64,000 nt of DNA, taken from positions 22,381,001 to 22,445,000 of the forward strand of contig NC_063263.1 in assembly GCF_019578655.1 (NCBI RefSeq), in the 5' to 3' direction. The DNA comes from Ricinus communis. Its lineage: Eukaryota; Streptophyta; Magnoliopsida; Malpighiales; Euphorbiaceae. This document shows, one piece after another, positions 12,245 to 24,256 of the stretch. The notes beneath the pieces were generated by a model. That model was not told the DNA's origin. It was given only the letters and a program-made list of their open reading frames with translations, and did no database searches. The translations under genes and the position numbers were made by a program. How positions within the stretch are numbered: the first letter of the stretch is position 1; each line of letters begins with the position of its first letter.

Positions 12245-15130
12245 TGTAACACCCGGAATTTTTTATATATTTAATAATGAGTTTTTATTTAAGTTAATTT
12301 TAGCTTTATTTTTATTCGGTTTAATTGGAATGATTTAAATACAAATTTTGAATGTTCATGTTAGATAAATAAATGAGTTATTTTCTATACCCAATTAGTT
12401 TGAAATTTTAAGAAATTATTCAAGTAAATTATTTGAGAAATGATTATATTTTGGTTATTCAAAATTTTCCCAAATGCATATTTATATAAGTAAAATTATA
12501 TATTGAAAATTTTTGGAAGAAATTACAAAGGATGTTTTTATAAAAGAATTTTGGAAAAATTGGTATTATAATTGATTAGTAGTATTAAATTTTAAGTTGG
12601 AAATTGATTATTTAATTTAATTGTGTGTAGGATTTAATTGGAGGATTATTTTGGAATAAGGATTAAAAGTATAATTTTATTTTTATGGGGTTTAATGGAA
12701 ATTTATGAGCTTGGTATTTTCGTAAATAAATATGTCGGTCAGGGGTATTTTTGTAATTGTGTATTTTCAATAATTCGGATTTGGCCCAAATTAATTAGTT
12801 AAGGGCTTAATTGAAAGGCTTAAAAGAAGTTTGGGGGTTAAATTGAAATTCTGCAGGATGAAATTGTAAGTAATTAAGAAAGTTGAGGGACTAAATTGTA
12901 ATAAGGAAAAGTTCGGGGGCCTAATGTCGATATTGAAAGGAAAGAAAATCGGGGAAGAAGAAAGGAAGAGAGAGAGAGAGAGAGAGAGAGTGGCGCGTCG
13001 GAAGAGAGAGAGGGGCGGCATGGCGGGGGCGGAGCCTGGCCGAGCGTCTTGTTGTGAAACCTGGCGGCGGGCGGCCAGGCGTGTTCGGCGTTGTTGCTGG
13101 CGATCGGCTCCTCGGCGAGCTTTCTTTTAAGCGGCCGGCGGCCTTTGTGGTGGCCGGGAGACGGAAGATCCGGTGGAGAGAGAAAATGGAGGCCGAGGTT
13201 TTTTTGGGTTTTTCCGAGATCCGGCCGGAGGATGGACGATCGGAGGACGTATCCCGACTCTCACCAAGCTTCGCGATGGCACTGGTTTCGTGGCGATCGG
13301 GCTTCGTTTACAAATCGACGGCCGTGATCGTCTGCAAATTTCTCCGGATGATCGGGTGTCAGATCGAAAAATCGGAAGCAGGGATCGTCATCAGCGCGTC
13401 GTTGTGAGTCCGATGGTGTGTCTAGATCGTCGATCGGACTCCGGCGGCCGGAGGCGAGTCGACCAAGTGTCTCGGTAATTTTTCTCTGGCCGTTGATCTT
13501 GGAAATCCTTTGATTTTTAAATTTGTGTTTATTGGATTATATTGAGTACTTGATGATTTTTGTGAGTCAAAAATAATTGTCTGTTAGTTGCCTGCCTTGT
13601 GTTTTGTGCTGTGTGGCGGAGTCGGGAAATAGTAAAGTTTGGGGATCCGACTCCCGTTGTTTTAATTGTTGGATATTTGGAGTGTTTTTCTAGCAGGTCC
13701 TGGACCCGTTTTTACGGGGGGTAATGTTCGTGTTGTAGGGGAGGTTCTGCCGAATTTTCGGTAGAATTCTCCCGAGTCAAGATTCTTAGACAGTCAGTCC
13801 TAGGAGTCTAGACCTAGGATTAAAGATCGATTGTTTCAGCGTTTTAATAAATTATTTTCCGTGACTAGATTGTCCGTTCGTTCGGCTCGCTCCTACCGAG
13901 GCACCGGAGCAGAGCTAGGAGGTCGCCCAATTCTGTGAATTAAAGTCATATATCGCTTATGCACGTGTCATGCATAAAATTTGATTTGCTAATGTGATTA
14001 TTCATTTGCAATTTTAATTTTTCATTTAATTATTATCATTATTTTCATGATGCTTTTAATTACTATTTAAATATATTTTTCCTTTATCACCAATTTTAAT
14101 ATTGTATGATGACTCAGGATGGGACGGCAGTAGAACATAGGAGTTGGATGAGTGTTCCAATATAATATGAGAGAGATAGGAAAAGGGTAAAGAGGTAAAA
14201 ATTTTGAGAAAGAAAGATTAGGACCTGCCCTGGTCGAGCATCGCTCTTTGGGCTTAGTAGAGTGTGGTTGCCGGAGTAAAGGTCCCTGGTCGAGCATTGC
14301 TCTCTGGGCGCCGGCTTATTTGGAAATTTAAGTGACCGGAGGTAAGGTCCCCGGTCGAGCTATGCTCTCTGGGGCGCCAGTCTTATTGGATAAGAGAGCC
14401 CGAAAGGCTAAGGCCGAGAGTTAAGTGGTAGGTGGAGGTAAGGTCCTGGTCGAGCTTTGCTCTCTGGGGCGTCGATCTATTGGAATGAGAGGTTTGAGAT
14501 GTTAGAGTTGAGGTTAGTTGAGACATAAGTGTTGAAATAAATCGAGATGTTAGAGTTGGGATTAGGGTTATACTGAAGTACTCCGTCCCGTTGCATGTGG
14601 AATAATTTTTGTTTAAGCATGGCATGGCACATATGTCTTAACATGACACGTATGGTTCGCGTGATTTATTAATTATTTTTAAAATTAAATGTATGTGATA
14701 TTGAAACGTTTGAAACTGTTTTAGATATATGATTTTAGCTCACTCTCGAGACTGACAGTCCCATTTTTACTGTTTTTCATATTCGTGACTGTTAGTCCTC
14801 TCGCGACTCTTATTCAGTAACCCGACTCCTTCATCATCGGGTGATGTATTTGATTTGGTATGTAAATTGGTAAATCTTAGATTCTCCGCAGTAGTAATAG
14901 TAGATGTATCAGTTGTAAATTTTCTGAGTTTCAGGTCTCGCCTAGTTTTTCTGGCAGACCGAAGTATTTATGTAGAATGTAGCATTTAAGATAATTTGTG
15001 GTTTTAATAATATTAATTTGAGATGAGATTTGTTTAAATCAGTGAGTGTTAGGCTTACTACGGGTTTCGGTGGCCTTAAGCCTACCCATTTCCTAGTGCC
15101 GGTCACGGGCCCACGGGTGGAGTCGTGACA
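12245..15130 (+). mobile_element. Solo LTR of a Ty3/Gypsy-type retrotransposon (2.9 kb)
   Basis: The unit starts TGTAACACCCGG and ends GGGTGGAGTCGTGACA. It is flanked on both sides by TAATG (12240-12244 and 15131-15135), a perfect 5-bp target duplication. No gag-pol lies inside, so this is one complete LTR left by LTR-LTR recombination, or a terminal unit that never carried a body. Ends TGTAACACCC...GTCGTGACA with LTRs near 3 kb are typical of Tekay/Del chromoviruses; that clade call is inference. Inside are a GA microsatellite (12968-12990), a GC-rich core (13000-13480) and four tandem copies of a CTGGTCGAGC..TGCTCTCTGGG module (14228-14475). Reading frames inside the GC-rich core are not genes. 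Confidence 0.92.
14220..14480 (+). repeat. Four tandem CTGGTCGAGC modules inside the solo LTR
   Basis: Four spaced copies of CTGGTCGAGC(A/T)(T/A)(C/T)GCTCT(C/T)TGGG, each followed by a variable 40-80 bp spacer that often contains GCGCC. The same four-copy layout exists in the second LTR copy at about 63440-63700. The core is more conserved than the spacers. Its role is unknown. Confidence 0.85.
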
Positions 15131-18000
15131 TAATGTATTTTTATCGAGCATATATTATTTACTGCTACTTTTAGCTTTTTTAAAAGGTATAAATATTTAA
15201 AAATATATTATAAGTATGTCCGACAAATGCTAAACTAAGTGTAATGTAAACTATTTTTTAAGAGTTTATTTTTTTAATTTTCTATATTTCAAATATATAT
15301 TATATATATCCAAATATTATTTCAAATATTAAATATATACTTAATGCATTTCATACTTTATCGAACGAATTTCATTTGCTTTTATCTTTCTTTATTATAT
15401 ATGTTGTAAGTGTAAGAATATTTAGTAATTTCATAAATTATAGAATAAGAAAATAATTATTATAATTAATTTTTAATTTCTAATAATAGTTAATATTATT
15501 ATAAACAAATTTTAATTAAATTAATCAATTAAAATTTGTATTATATCTATTACTACTGAAAAAAATAATTTTGAAATCAAAATATGTTAACTAAACAAAT
15601 AAAAATTTTAATTAATATATACCAAACATATACTTAACATATATTTTTTACTGTATATTTATTAAAAAATTATCTTTATAATAAATTCAGCATGATATAT
15701 ACTTAAAAAAGCTAGCTTTAAACAAAATTGATATATATGTAAAATAATTATATTCTTAACAAATTCAGCATGATATAAATTCAATTTATAATTTAACATT
15801 AATGATTTATAATATTTAAAAAAAGTCTGATTTTTATTAACATATAACATTTATGTATAAAAGTGAAATGTATATAACTAGATACTAAAATACTAACATA
15901 TACTGTACATTTACAAACATATATTTAACATATATCTTTTAGTATATATTTAAAATAAATTAAAACATAATTTGCATATATAATAAAAGAATAGTTACAT
16001 ACCAAATATATACAAAACATATACACAAATCTCTAAAATGTATACTATTTACTGTAACTTTTGCTTGTGTTATTTTAAGAATATAAATGTAATAATTATG
16101 TTATATATAAAAATCATATGTTAAAGTAAGTTGAATATATTATATTGTATTGAATAAACATTAGTATTATATCCATTACTACTTTAAAAAAATTAAAATT
16201 AAAATATATTGAATAACTTTAAATTTTAATTAAAAAATATACCTTTTACTATACATTTATAAAAAATTATGATTATTTTTTTATTTTTTAAAATATAATT
16301 TATATATATGTAAAATAAATTATATTCTTAATAAATTCAACATAATATAAAATTAATTTATAATTTATAATTTATGATATCACAAAAACTCTTCATTCTA
16401 TTATTTAATTTTTTAGTCTATTTAATGACATGACAATTATTTTATAAAATTATAAATAAATTTATTTATACATATATTTCACATCTTTATTGCAATGATT
16501 TTTTTGGTCGTAAAGTGAGTTTTATGATACTAAAATTAAAATTTAGTGAGTTTAGTTTTCAAATTAAAATTTATGGACGATAATGATATTCCCCTTAAAC
16601 TCTATAGACAATGAGATTAATTTAGTCTATGAAATAGATAGATACTATAAATTTAATTATAATAAAATTATTTTTAAACAATATTATCATCTGGATGATA
16701 GAGATTCATGGTTTGAACATAAACCATAAATAGATATTAGCTAAGAAGCACATACATGGAAAAATATTTTTTTTTTTTCCAATAAAATATATTGGAAAAA
16801 GAAGCACATACAATAAAATATATTGTACTGTATAAAACATTTTTTTGGTTATTTTTGAAAATTTTCTTTTATAAAAGAACTAAGATTTGAACAAATATTT
16901 TAATTTAAATATTATATCTTTTTATAATTATAAAAATTGATTTATTATAATTTTGAATTTAATTATTTTTTAAATTTTTTAGATTAACAACAACAAATCT
17001 AACTGTTAATATTCACGTGGATAAAAAGAATAGCATATATAGAGACCATTTATATCAAGTAATTAAATTGTGCAATGTGTGAGTCTATTTGTATTTTTTT
17101 TTTATCTTTTAATATTTAATTAGCCTCTATCTTCAATATGGCATTTTAAATTTTGGTGCAAGGACTACATGTTTAAGTGAAATGAAAATAGTTTAAAACT
17201 TATCTAAATTTATGAAATTAGTTATAATCTATATATATATATAAATTAATTTCTGAGACCTAATTTTTTTTTCACAATGTATGTTTAATTTTTGACATAT
17301 AAGATTTTTGTTTTTACATGTATTTAGTTTCGCCATATGAAATTCATACTTATGTGTAATTTTATAATTTTTTTATTAATTTATTGATTCATAATTTATA
17401 TTTCTAATTAAACACTGACTCTAATCCTAAAAACTAGCATATTAATTATATTTTAATATTACATTAATTAATAAATAATTTTCTAATCATAAAATAATAC
17501 TAATTTTATTATAAGAAGTAACATATTAATTATATTTAATATTATATTAACTAATAAATTACTTTTGTAATTAGATAATAATTCTAATTCTAGAAAATAA
17601 TATTTTAAAGTAAATTTTTAATATATTTAATTATGAAATAATTTTTAATTACATAATAATTTTTAATCTTAAAAATAGTAATATCAATTATATTGATATG
17701 TTAATTTATATAATATTAAAATTAATAAATAGATAAATTTTATGTTATTATATTAAATACAATTTTAAAATTAAAAAAATTAAGGATACTTAATAATAGT
17801 TAGTTTGTTATTATTTTTTAAAATTTTATAAATTAGTATTAAATATTAAATTTTTATTAAATTATAACTATTAATTTAATTTTATAATTAAAATAATAAT
17901 AATACCGTAATTAAACCAAATCTTTTCACAATTGACATTAATTTCTAAATAGATTTGACATTATGTTTTGAGGCAAACAGTAGAAAAATAATATTTAACT
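15131..18000. other. AT-rich intergenic region with old repeats
   Basis: No gene seen. At least two stretches (15520-15660 and 16020-16260) resemble each other and the stretch at 11880-12150, so this is old repetitive DNA split by the LTR insertion. 16260-18000 is nearly pure A/T with no open structure that I recognise. Confidence 0.55.
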
Positions 18001-18004
18001 GGAA

Positions 18005-18790
18005 AACATTACATCAGTTTGCAACAAAGCACCAAAAAATTTGGGGCACGTTGGCAGAACGAGAAGCCTTAGACTAAGCATGTGCCACCTCACTAGCTTG
18101 TCTCATAGTAAAATAAATTAGAACATTTTCAATTTCTTGAGCTAACAACCTACAACGCTGTATAACAGAATCGTCAGGCCTTAAGACTATTGAATGCGTC
18201 AACCACTTGTTTTGCATCAGAAACAAACTACAACATTAGAAAAGCTACTATTCTTCAACCAACTCAGGGCTTCCTTTAAACAAATAGCTTCAGCAATACT
18301 AGACGTGAAACTATCTCGCAGAACCTTTGACCACTCCAATTTGAAAACGCCATTATAGTCCCTAAGGGCTAATCCTAAGCCCATTAAATTAGATCCCAGT
18401 GGCACAGATGCACCAATGTTGCATTTAGTCCAGCTAATGGCGGGTCTAATCCAGTAAGTAGGGAAAGGCACCAATGCACTAGAGGACAAAAACCTCCATC
18501 TCTACCCGCCTGTATCCAGCTTCTATAGAAATCCAAGCTTGTAACAACTGTATTGACATGAGAAACAAATTGCCCAGACCATAGTAGCATGAACATCCTC
18601 ATCACCAAAGAAAGAAGAAAGAAATGAACAACTCCATTCCAATGCGCCAGGAATGCGCAAATTGCGGACCACCAGCTTCTATAGTTCATCAACCATAGGG
18701 GTCTGAATCTTGCAAGGATATTCACCATATACCCAAGGATCATTCCACATTTTAATTGACTTACCATCATCCACACGCTATGTACAACCC
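18005..18790 (-). pseudogene. LINE fragment: RNase H domain and upstream linker, broken
   Basis: Minus-strand frames 18384-18776 and 18217-18489 together encode parts of the C-terminal region of a plant non-LTR retrotransposon. The recognisable parts are W.KCNIGASVPLG, GLALRDYNGVF and SSIAEAICLKEALSWL, the RVT_3-type RNase H layout, and further downstream a frame with RQASEVAHA near 18090. The frames are separated by frameshifts and stops. An upstream segment (18600-18780) has the usual linker seen before this domain, in a shifted frame. No poly(A) tail is visible at its low-coordinate end. Confidence 0.8.
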
Positions 18791-18967
18791 TTAGAAATTA
18801 CAGACTTAGAACACCCAATACTCTTCCATACATAACTTGAGTTTGATCCTAATTTTGATGTTAAGAAATCCTGATTCTGTTACTCAAAGTATTTGGATGA
18901 ATTTTATTATTATTATTTACTTCAAATATAATATGCATTTCATATGAAGTGAATTTTATAGACATTA

Positions 18968-19130
18968 TTTTTTTTTAGAAAGGAAGAGAGGAATTATATT
19001 AAGATGAAAAGGCCTTACTACGGTCCTAGACAATTAAAAGGATGGACACTAGAAAGAACATCCTCAACGAAAAAATAAGAACTATTATAATGAAAACTAA
19101 GGGAAGCTAAATTATGAGCAACAATATTAA
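18968..19130 (-). mobile_element. Short 5'-truncated LINE tail with poly(A)
   Basis: On the minus strand a frame encodes the VAHNLASLSF motif typical of the end of plant LINE ORF2, then a stop. After a short tail there is a run of A on the minus strand (T run 18968-18976). This looks like a separate, very short, 5'-truncated LINE insertion, unlike the longer fragment beside it. Target duplications were not resolved. Confidence 0.65.
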
Positions 19131-19590
19131 AAATTGCAAATAAATTTTAAAATTAATGTGTAAATAAAATATATTTATTAATAAATTTCAACTAAACAAC
19201 AACTGATAAAATAGAGTAAGACAAATTAATTCAAAACTATCTTGAATTTGATTCTCGACTATCCTAAAATTATCATAATTTAAAATAAAACTTAAAAATA
19301 ACAACACATTAGCATATCTATTAGATCATAATATTCCGAACATTCTAAAAAATTGAAAAACTATTTACCAATATTGAAGCAGACCCAACAAAAAAAATTC
19401 AAATTTAAAATTAGGTTTGCAGACTCATATATAATATCGAATTAACTAAATAAATTGAGTTTACGAAAATTTAATATTTAAAATCTAAAATTCAAATATA
19501 TAAAATTCAAACACCAACAAAATTTATCAAAAGAAATTAATGTTTGAGTTTTCTGATGATATTATTATTTCTCTTCAAAAATTCCATTGA

Positions 19591-19902
19591 TTATATATGA
19601 AGATCATCACTCGCATCATCATCAATCCTTGCTGAACCATTGGCTCTTTGAATCCTTCTTAGTTTACAGCAAGTGATCTCACCAAGAACCTTTCCACACT
19701 GTGGACAGCATCTGCAATATTTAAAATTTTAAAAGAGAAAACACAAAAGATTATCAATTATATGCGCCATTTTCACTTTAAATAGAATTTATATTTGTGC
19801 GTGTATATATACTTACTTGAAATTACCAGAATATTCAACTCTACAATATCTGAGACAATGACTGCACCAGAACACCTCGGGTGCTACTTCCTGGAGTTCC
19901 AT
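19591..19902 (-). CDS. Small TFIIB-type zinc-ribbon protein, copy 1 (68 aa)
   Basis: Two exons, 19817-19902 and 19591-19711, joined at a phase-2 GT-AG intron, give 68 aa. Cys13-x2-Cys16 (WCSHC) and Cys31-x2-Cys34 (CPQC), with 14 residues between the pairs, form a zinc-ribbon like the N-terminus of TFIIB/BRF1 factors, and GKVLG follows the second knuckle as in those proteins. Nothing matching the cyclin-like core of TFIIB follows. The protein ends in an acidic, Asp-rich tail, so it is a stand-alone ribbon. Start chosen: ATG at 19902, the first in frame after an in-frame TAG. A paralogue with the same intron position lies at 31827-32387. Function unknown; a role in transcription is only suggested by the fold. 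Confidence 0.7.
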
Positions 19903-22900
19903 ATTCAGCAAAAATTCAAAGAGAAAACAGAACACAATGTACTAATTTTGGTTGCTTCAATGGCGAATTCGATATGATGCCCGCCTAGGGCACCATATTT
20001 ATAATAGCAATATGCTGTGTTCGTACGTGATTAGTTATTTAGGAAACAATCTTTCTAGGCCACCACCGTATTGGAAATTATTGTTTTTTTTTTCCTTTTC
20101 TGAAATTTTAATGTTTTCTTTTTCCTAGAGAAGAAAGGCAATTTTCAGAAGGCACAGGCCCATAATTTAAATCAAGTACAGTTACTTTCACAAGTAAAAT
20201 TACATGCAAGGCATGTGACATATAAACAGATCATATACAATTCTTATATATAAGTTCTCATATAAAATAACCCAACTTCTATAAGACATTAAGTAAAGAT
20301 TTTGATAAATTACAAATGAAATATTCTCAAAAGGAAATATGTTACAAATGAAATTAATTTATAATATAAGTTGCCTTTACTGTAACATATGTTGCCATAT
20401 TTAATTTACCGTAACAATTAATACTATTAATCATATTCTTAATTTGAAAAAAAAAAAAGTAAATTAATCATATTCTTAGACTATAGTTCTTATTCCTAAA
20501 CAATAGTTACACCTAATTCTATAATGAAAATTTGCAATTAAAAGTAAAAAGAATAAAACACAATATATAAAATAAATCGAAAAGTTAAAAAAATTGAAGT
20601 GAAAGAATTCAGAAAATTTGAATTCAGAAATCTATGTTGGATCAAGAATTATGCATTAATTTTGTAAGTTGGAAGAAATGGCAAGATTAATAAAATGAGG
20701 TTTGAGCAGAGCCCATTTTATATAACAATATTAAAAATAAATTTTATATGTATAAAATGATTCATGGATGAATAATTTGTACTCAAACTGTTCAAATAAG
20801 AGCAGAATTAATTTTGCAAATGACATAGTCTAAATTCCGATTTAAATTAAATACGTTATATGTAACTTATCATGAGCATGAATATCATTATTAATTTGTA
20901 GCATATATAACTTGATTCAGAATTAAATTATTATAATCATAATCAGAATTATAACATAAATAAATACGCGAAAAGAAAGACATGCAAATTTACTAAAAAA
21001 ACTTTAATGATAGTTAATTGGATTAATTAGATTATTTATTAATTTAATTTATTAATAATTTACGAAATATAAATTTAACTCTAGGAATCTAACTCTAGGA
21101 TTTTCAATATTCTTAATTCTTATATGTAATTCTAATTTTAGAAGTTAACTCTATTAGGATTCTCTAATGTTTTATAAAATATAAAACATAAAGCACAAAT
21201 CACTATGTGTAAAATTTTAAGTTGGGTTCCATCTTATTTATTATTAATTAATAATATAGTAAATAACTTACAAAATTATATAAATCACATTTTTGTTACC
21301 TCATGCAAATATCCTTTTCCTGGAAATCCTTTTGAAAGTAAATCTGTGCGAAAACACAGTCAATACAGTCTCATAAACATGGGAGGATTTTGGACTTTCA
21401 GCTCCATTACTCCTACGTGGACAGTTTTGATTATAGATTATTATATTTCGATAAAAATAAAATAAAATAAAAATTTAGTATAACAAACTAAAATTAAGAG
21501 ACATAATAGTAGTACATCAAAATCACATGAAAATATTTTGTCATTTACCCTTCTATTTATTGCTAAATTTAATTGCGTTAGTTTATTTTTTCATTAATTT
21601 GATTTAATTATAAATAATATTGTTAATTTATAAAATATAATCTAAATTTAGATGTCTAATTCTATTAGAATTTTTAACCATTAATTATAATTAATTCTAA
21701 AGTTTTCTATATACCTTTAAGGATAATATGTAAATTATATAATTAACCTAATAACTGTAGTTTTGGTTGATTTATTTAGATTTTAAAATTATTAAAGCCG
21801 CTAGCAATTTTAAATTATTATGTAAAATGACCATTAGATTTTAATTTTTTTTTAATTTTCTAACTATTTTATATAATTACTTAAATTCTTGGAACTGGAC
21901 TTTCTAAAATAGAAAGAAATTATATCAGTTCTAAAGACAAGGGCCTGTTTCTTTTAGTGTGATGCACAGAAGTCATGTTTCCCTTCAGTTTTTAGTGTCT
22001 GTTTGGTGAGTTTTGCTCTGCAACAGTAAGCAGATGAACACTGCAGTCAGGTTTTATGTATTATTATCTTCAGAAGCTGGCCAATGTTTGATATTTGTAA
22101 CTAAAACAGAAGGCATTTTATTATTTGGCTTTTTAATTTGGGCTAATTTTATCTTATTCCCTGAATTTATTTGTGTTTCTCATCAATGTTTTTAAGTTAT
22201 TAATTTGTCATTTTTTACCTTGAAGATCCCTATAACTTAATTTTGGTTAAGATTTCATTGAAAATCTAATATGAAAGAGTTAAAATTGTACCATTAAGTT
22301 TTAGTTTTTTTCATATTGAATTTTCAATAAAGTTAAAATAAAACTAATCAAAACAAACTCTCATTATATAAAATTGAGATTCAAGAATATATGCAAATAG
22401 TCGGATACTTACCTGAAAATTAGAGTAGAAGAACTTCGTAACAGCGGAGAAGAGTTTCGCCTCGATTCCAAACGATTTCTTGTTTTTCTTCTCTTAAGAT
22501 ATTTCTAGTTAGAAATTGATCGAGAGATTAATTGACTCTGAAACATAAAGTAATAAGACCGGAATGAACTATGAACCAACAAAAAGAAGAATGCCTTTGA
22601 ACTCTTGTTCGAGTTCTTCTTTGATGACCGAAAGGGGAGACAAAAACTCAAATCTTAACTAGTGCAAAAAATTTCATTAAAGTTTATTTATGCTCATGTA
22701 TAACTCTGGAAGTTGGATGTAAAGATTGGCTAGACTCATCTAGGATTAATTAAAAATTAATATTAGCTTTTCGTATACAATCTTTTATACTATACTTTTG
22801 CCTTCTTTTATCTTTTTTCCTTTATCCATTATTCTCTGCTGTTTTAGTTCAATAAAGTCAGAACAATATCAATTAAATTCAATAATTAATTTTGAAGTGT

Positions 22901-23564
22901 CAGTCACATAAGTGTACGAAGCTAAAATAAGTTAAATAGAGTGCTTAAACCTAGTATATATCCCATTGAAAAATAAGAAAACTTCAATATCAAAATTCTA
23001 AATCAACAGAGAAACAATCAATATAAGTAATATTTAAAAAGAAAAAATTAAGATTGAAATTTAAGTTAGAGAAAGAAATGGAGTTTCTCTAGCCCAAGTC
23101 CTGTGTTTGCCATCTATTATGTTCTTGCCACATTACAACTTCATATACAAGAATTGTTGCATACTATATAACCATTAACAAAGCATTTAGTCCTATTCAT
23201 TAGTGGGTTGTGTATATTCCCCTCGAGGCAGACCAATAGTTTTCCTATTCAGGACCATCAATTTTTATTTCTGAAGTGTATAATTCTCCCCAGAATAACA
23301 AGGAAGCTTAATAGAGAAACTTAGGCTCATTTTTGGTTTTCACAGTCATCACTTAAAAGTATCTACCTTGCACGATATGTATTTTCTATTCTATTAGAGA
23401 GTACCACCAACAGGAAGAGAATGGTGAACAGGGATTACCGATAGATTGAATTCAAATTATGTCCTCTTTTGATCCATGTTACTATGAAATTTCACTCCTA
23501 TATAATTAAAGCCACTAGATTATGAACATTACTCTGTGCTCATTATGATCATAGCAAGCTTATG
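19903..23564. other. AT-rich intergenic region
   Basis: No complete gene. Two members of the dispersed AT-rich repeat described at 44755-45545 are visible (20980-21170 and 21540-21700). At 22405-22500 the minus strand has a less AT-rich stretch ending TTTTCAG|GTAAGT, a good donor, which could be a non-coding first exon (perhaps for the zinc-ribbon gene downstream), but no partner acceptor could be assigned. The remainder shows nothing I recognise. Confidence 0.45.
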
Positions 23565-24256
23565 TGTTAAGAACCTCCAAGGATTAGAACCACGAACCCT
23601 AATGATTATGAACCTGTGAATTACTATCTTAGAAACCCAAGAACAAATTGAGTTTCAAAACCCAAGAACCGCTTAAATCAGATTGCAAGGTATGGTTGAT
23701 CAAGATCAGAACCTAAAGAAAACTAAGTTCTTTAAACCCTAACCCTTAACACGCACAAGGATAGATCAATTCCTTGATAAGTGGTTTATGTATTCAACAA
23801 GAATTAAGAATTCAAGCAAATATGCAAAGGAAACAACTACTATAATTTTAATCAAAATTCGAATCCCTAAAACACACCTTAAGGGGCGTTTTTATAGCCA
23901 CCTAACATAAGAAACCCTAGTAAAACTATTAAATCTAGCCGCCACATAAGAAAAATAGGAAATAACATTATTCTGAACTTAAATAAGAGATTTCAGCCCA
24001 AATATTAGCCCACATTAGTCTTCATGCACTTGGACTTGCAAAATATTAAATAAAGCCCATTCAGTTGTGTCTTTACTTGGGCCTATCCTAGCATGACCAA
24101 TTAAGCTTCCTTGACTAGCCCAATCTTACATATAGCCAATTAAGGCTTCTTGTAGCTTCTTGGACCTTGACTTTGTTTGTAATTGGACCTTGTAGCATGC
24201 TCAATGGATCCTTAGCTTTATCTTTGGTTTTCTTGTTGTCCTCTCCATCAAGTCCA
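23565..24256 (-). repeat. Left LTR (3' LTR in element sense)
   Basis: 692 bp. In element sense it begins TGGACTTGATGGAG and ends GGAGGTTCTTAACA. A TATA-like GGCTATAAAAACG lies inside (near 23890-23900 on the opposite strand). Compared with the right LTR it keeps about 28 bp (around 23770-23800) that the right copy lacks; otherwise differences are scattered and few. The last 140 bases of the pol frame read into it. Confidence 0.9.

Noticed and set aside
12791..13478. Reading frames in the GC-rich core of the solo LTR (and 62002-62674 in the second copy)
   Set aside because: Overlapping frames on both strands, rich in Arg/Gly/Ser from GA and GC-rich repeats, broken differently in the two copies. 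No domain; best explained by base composition.
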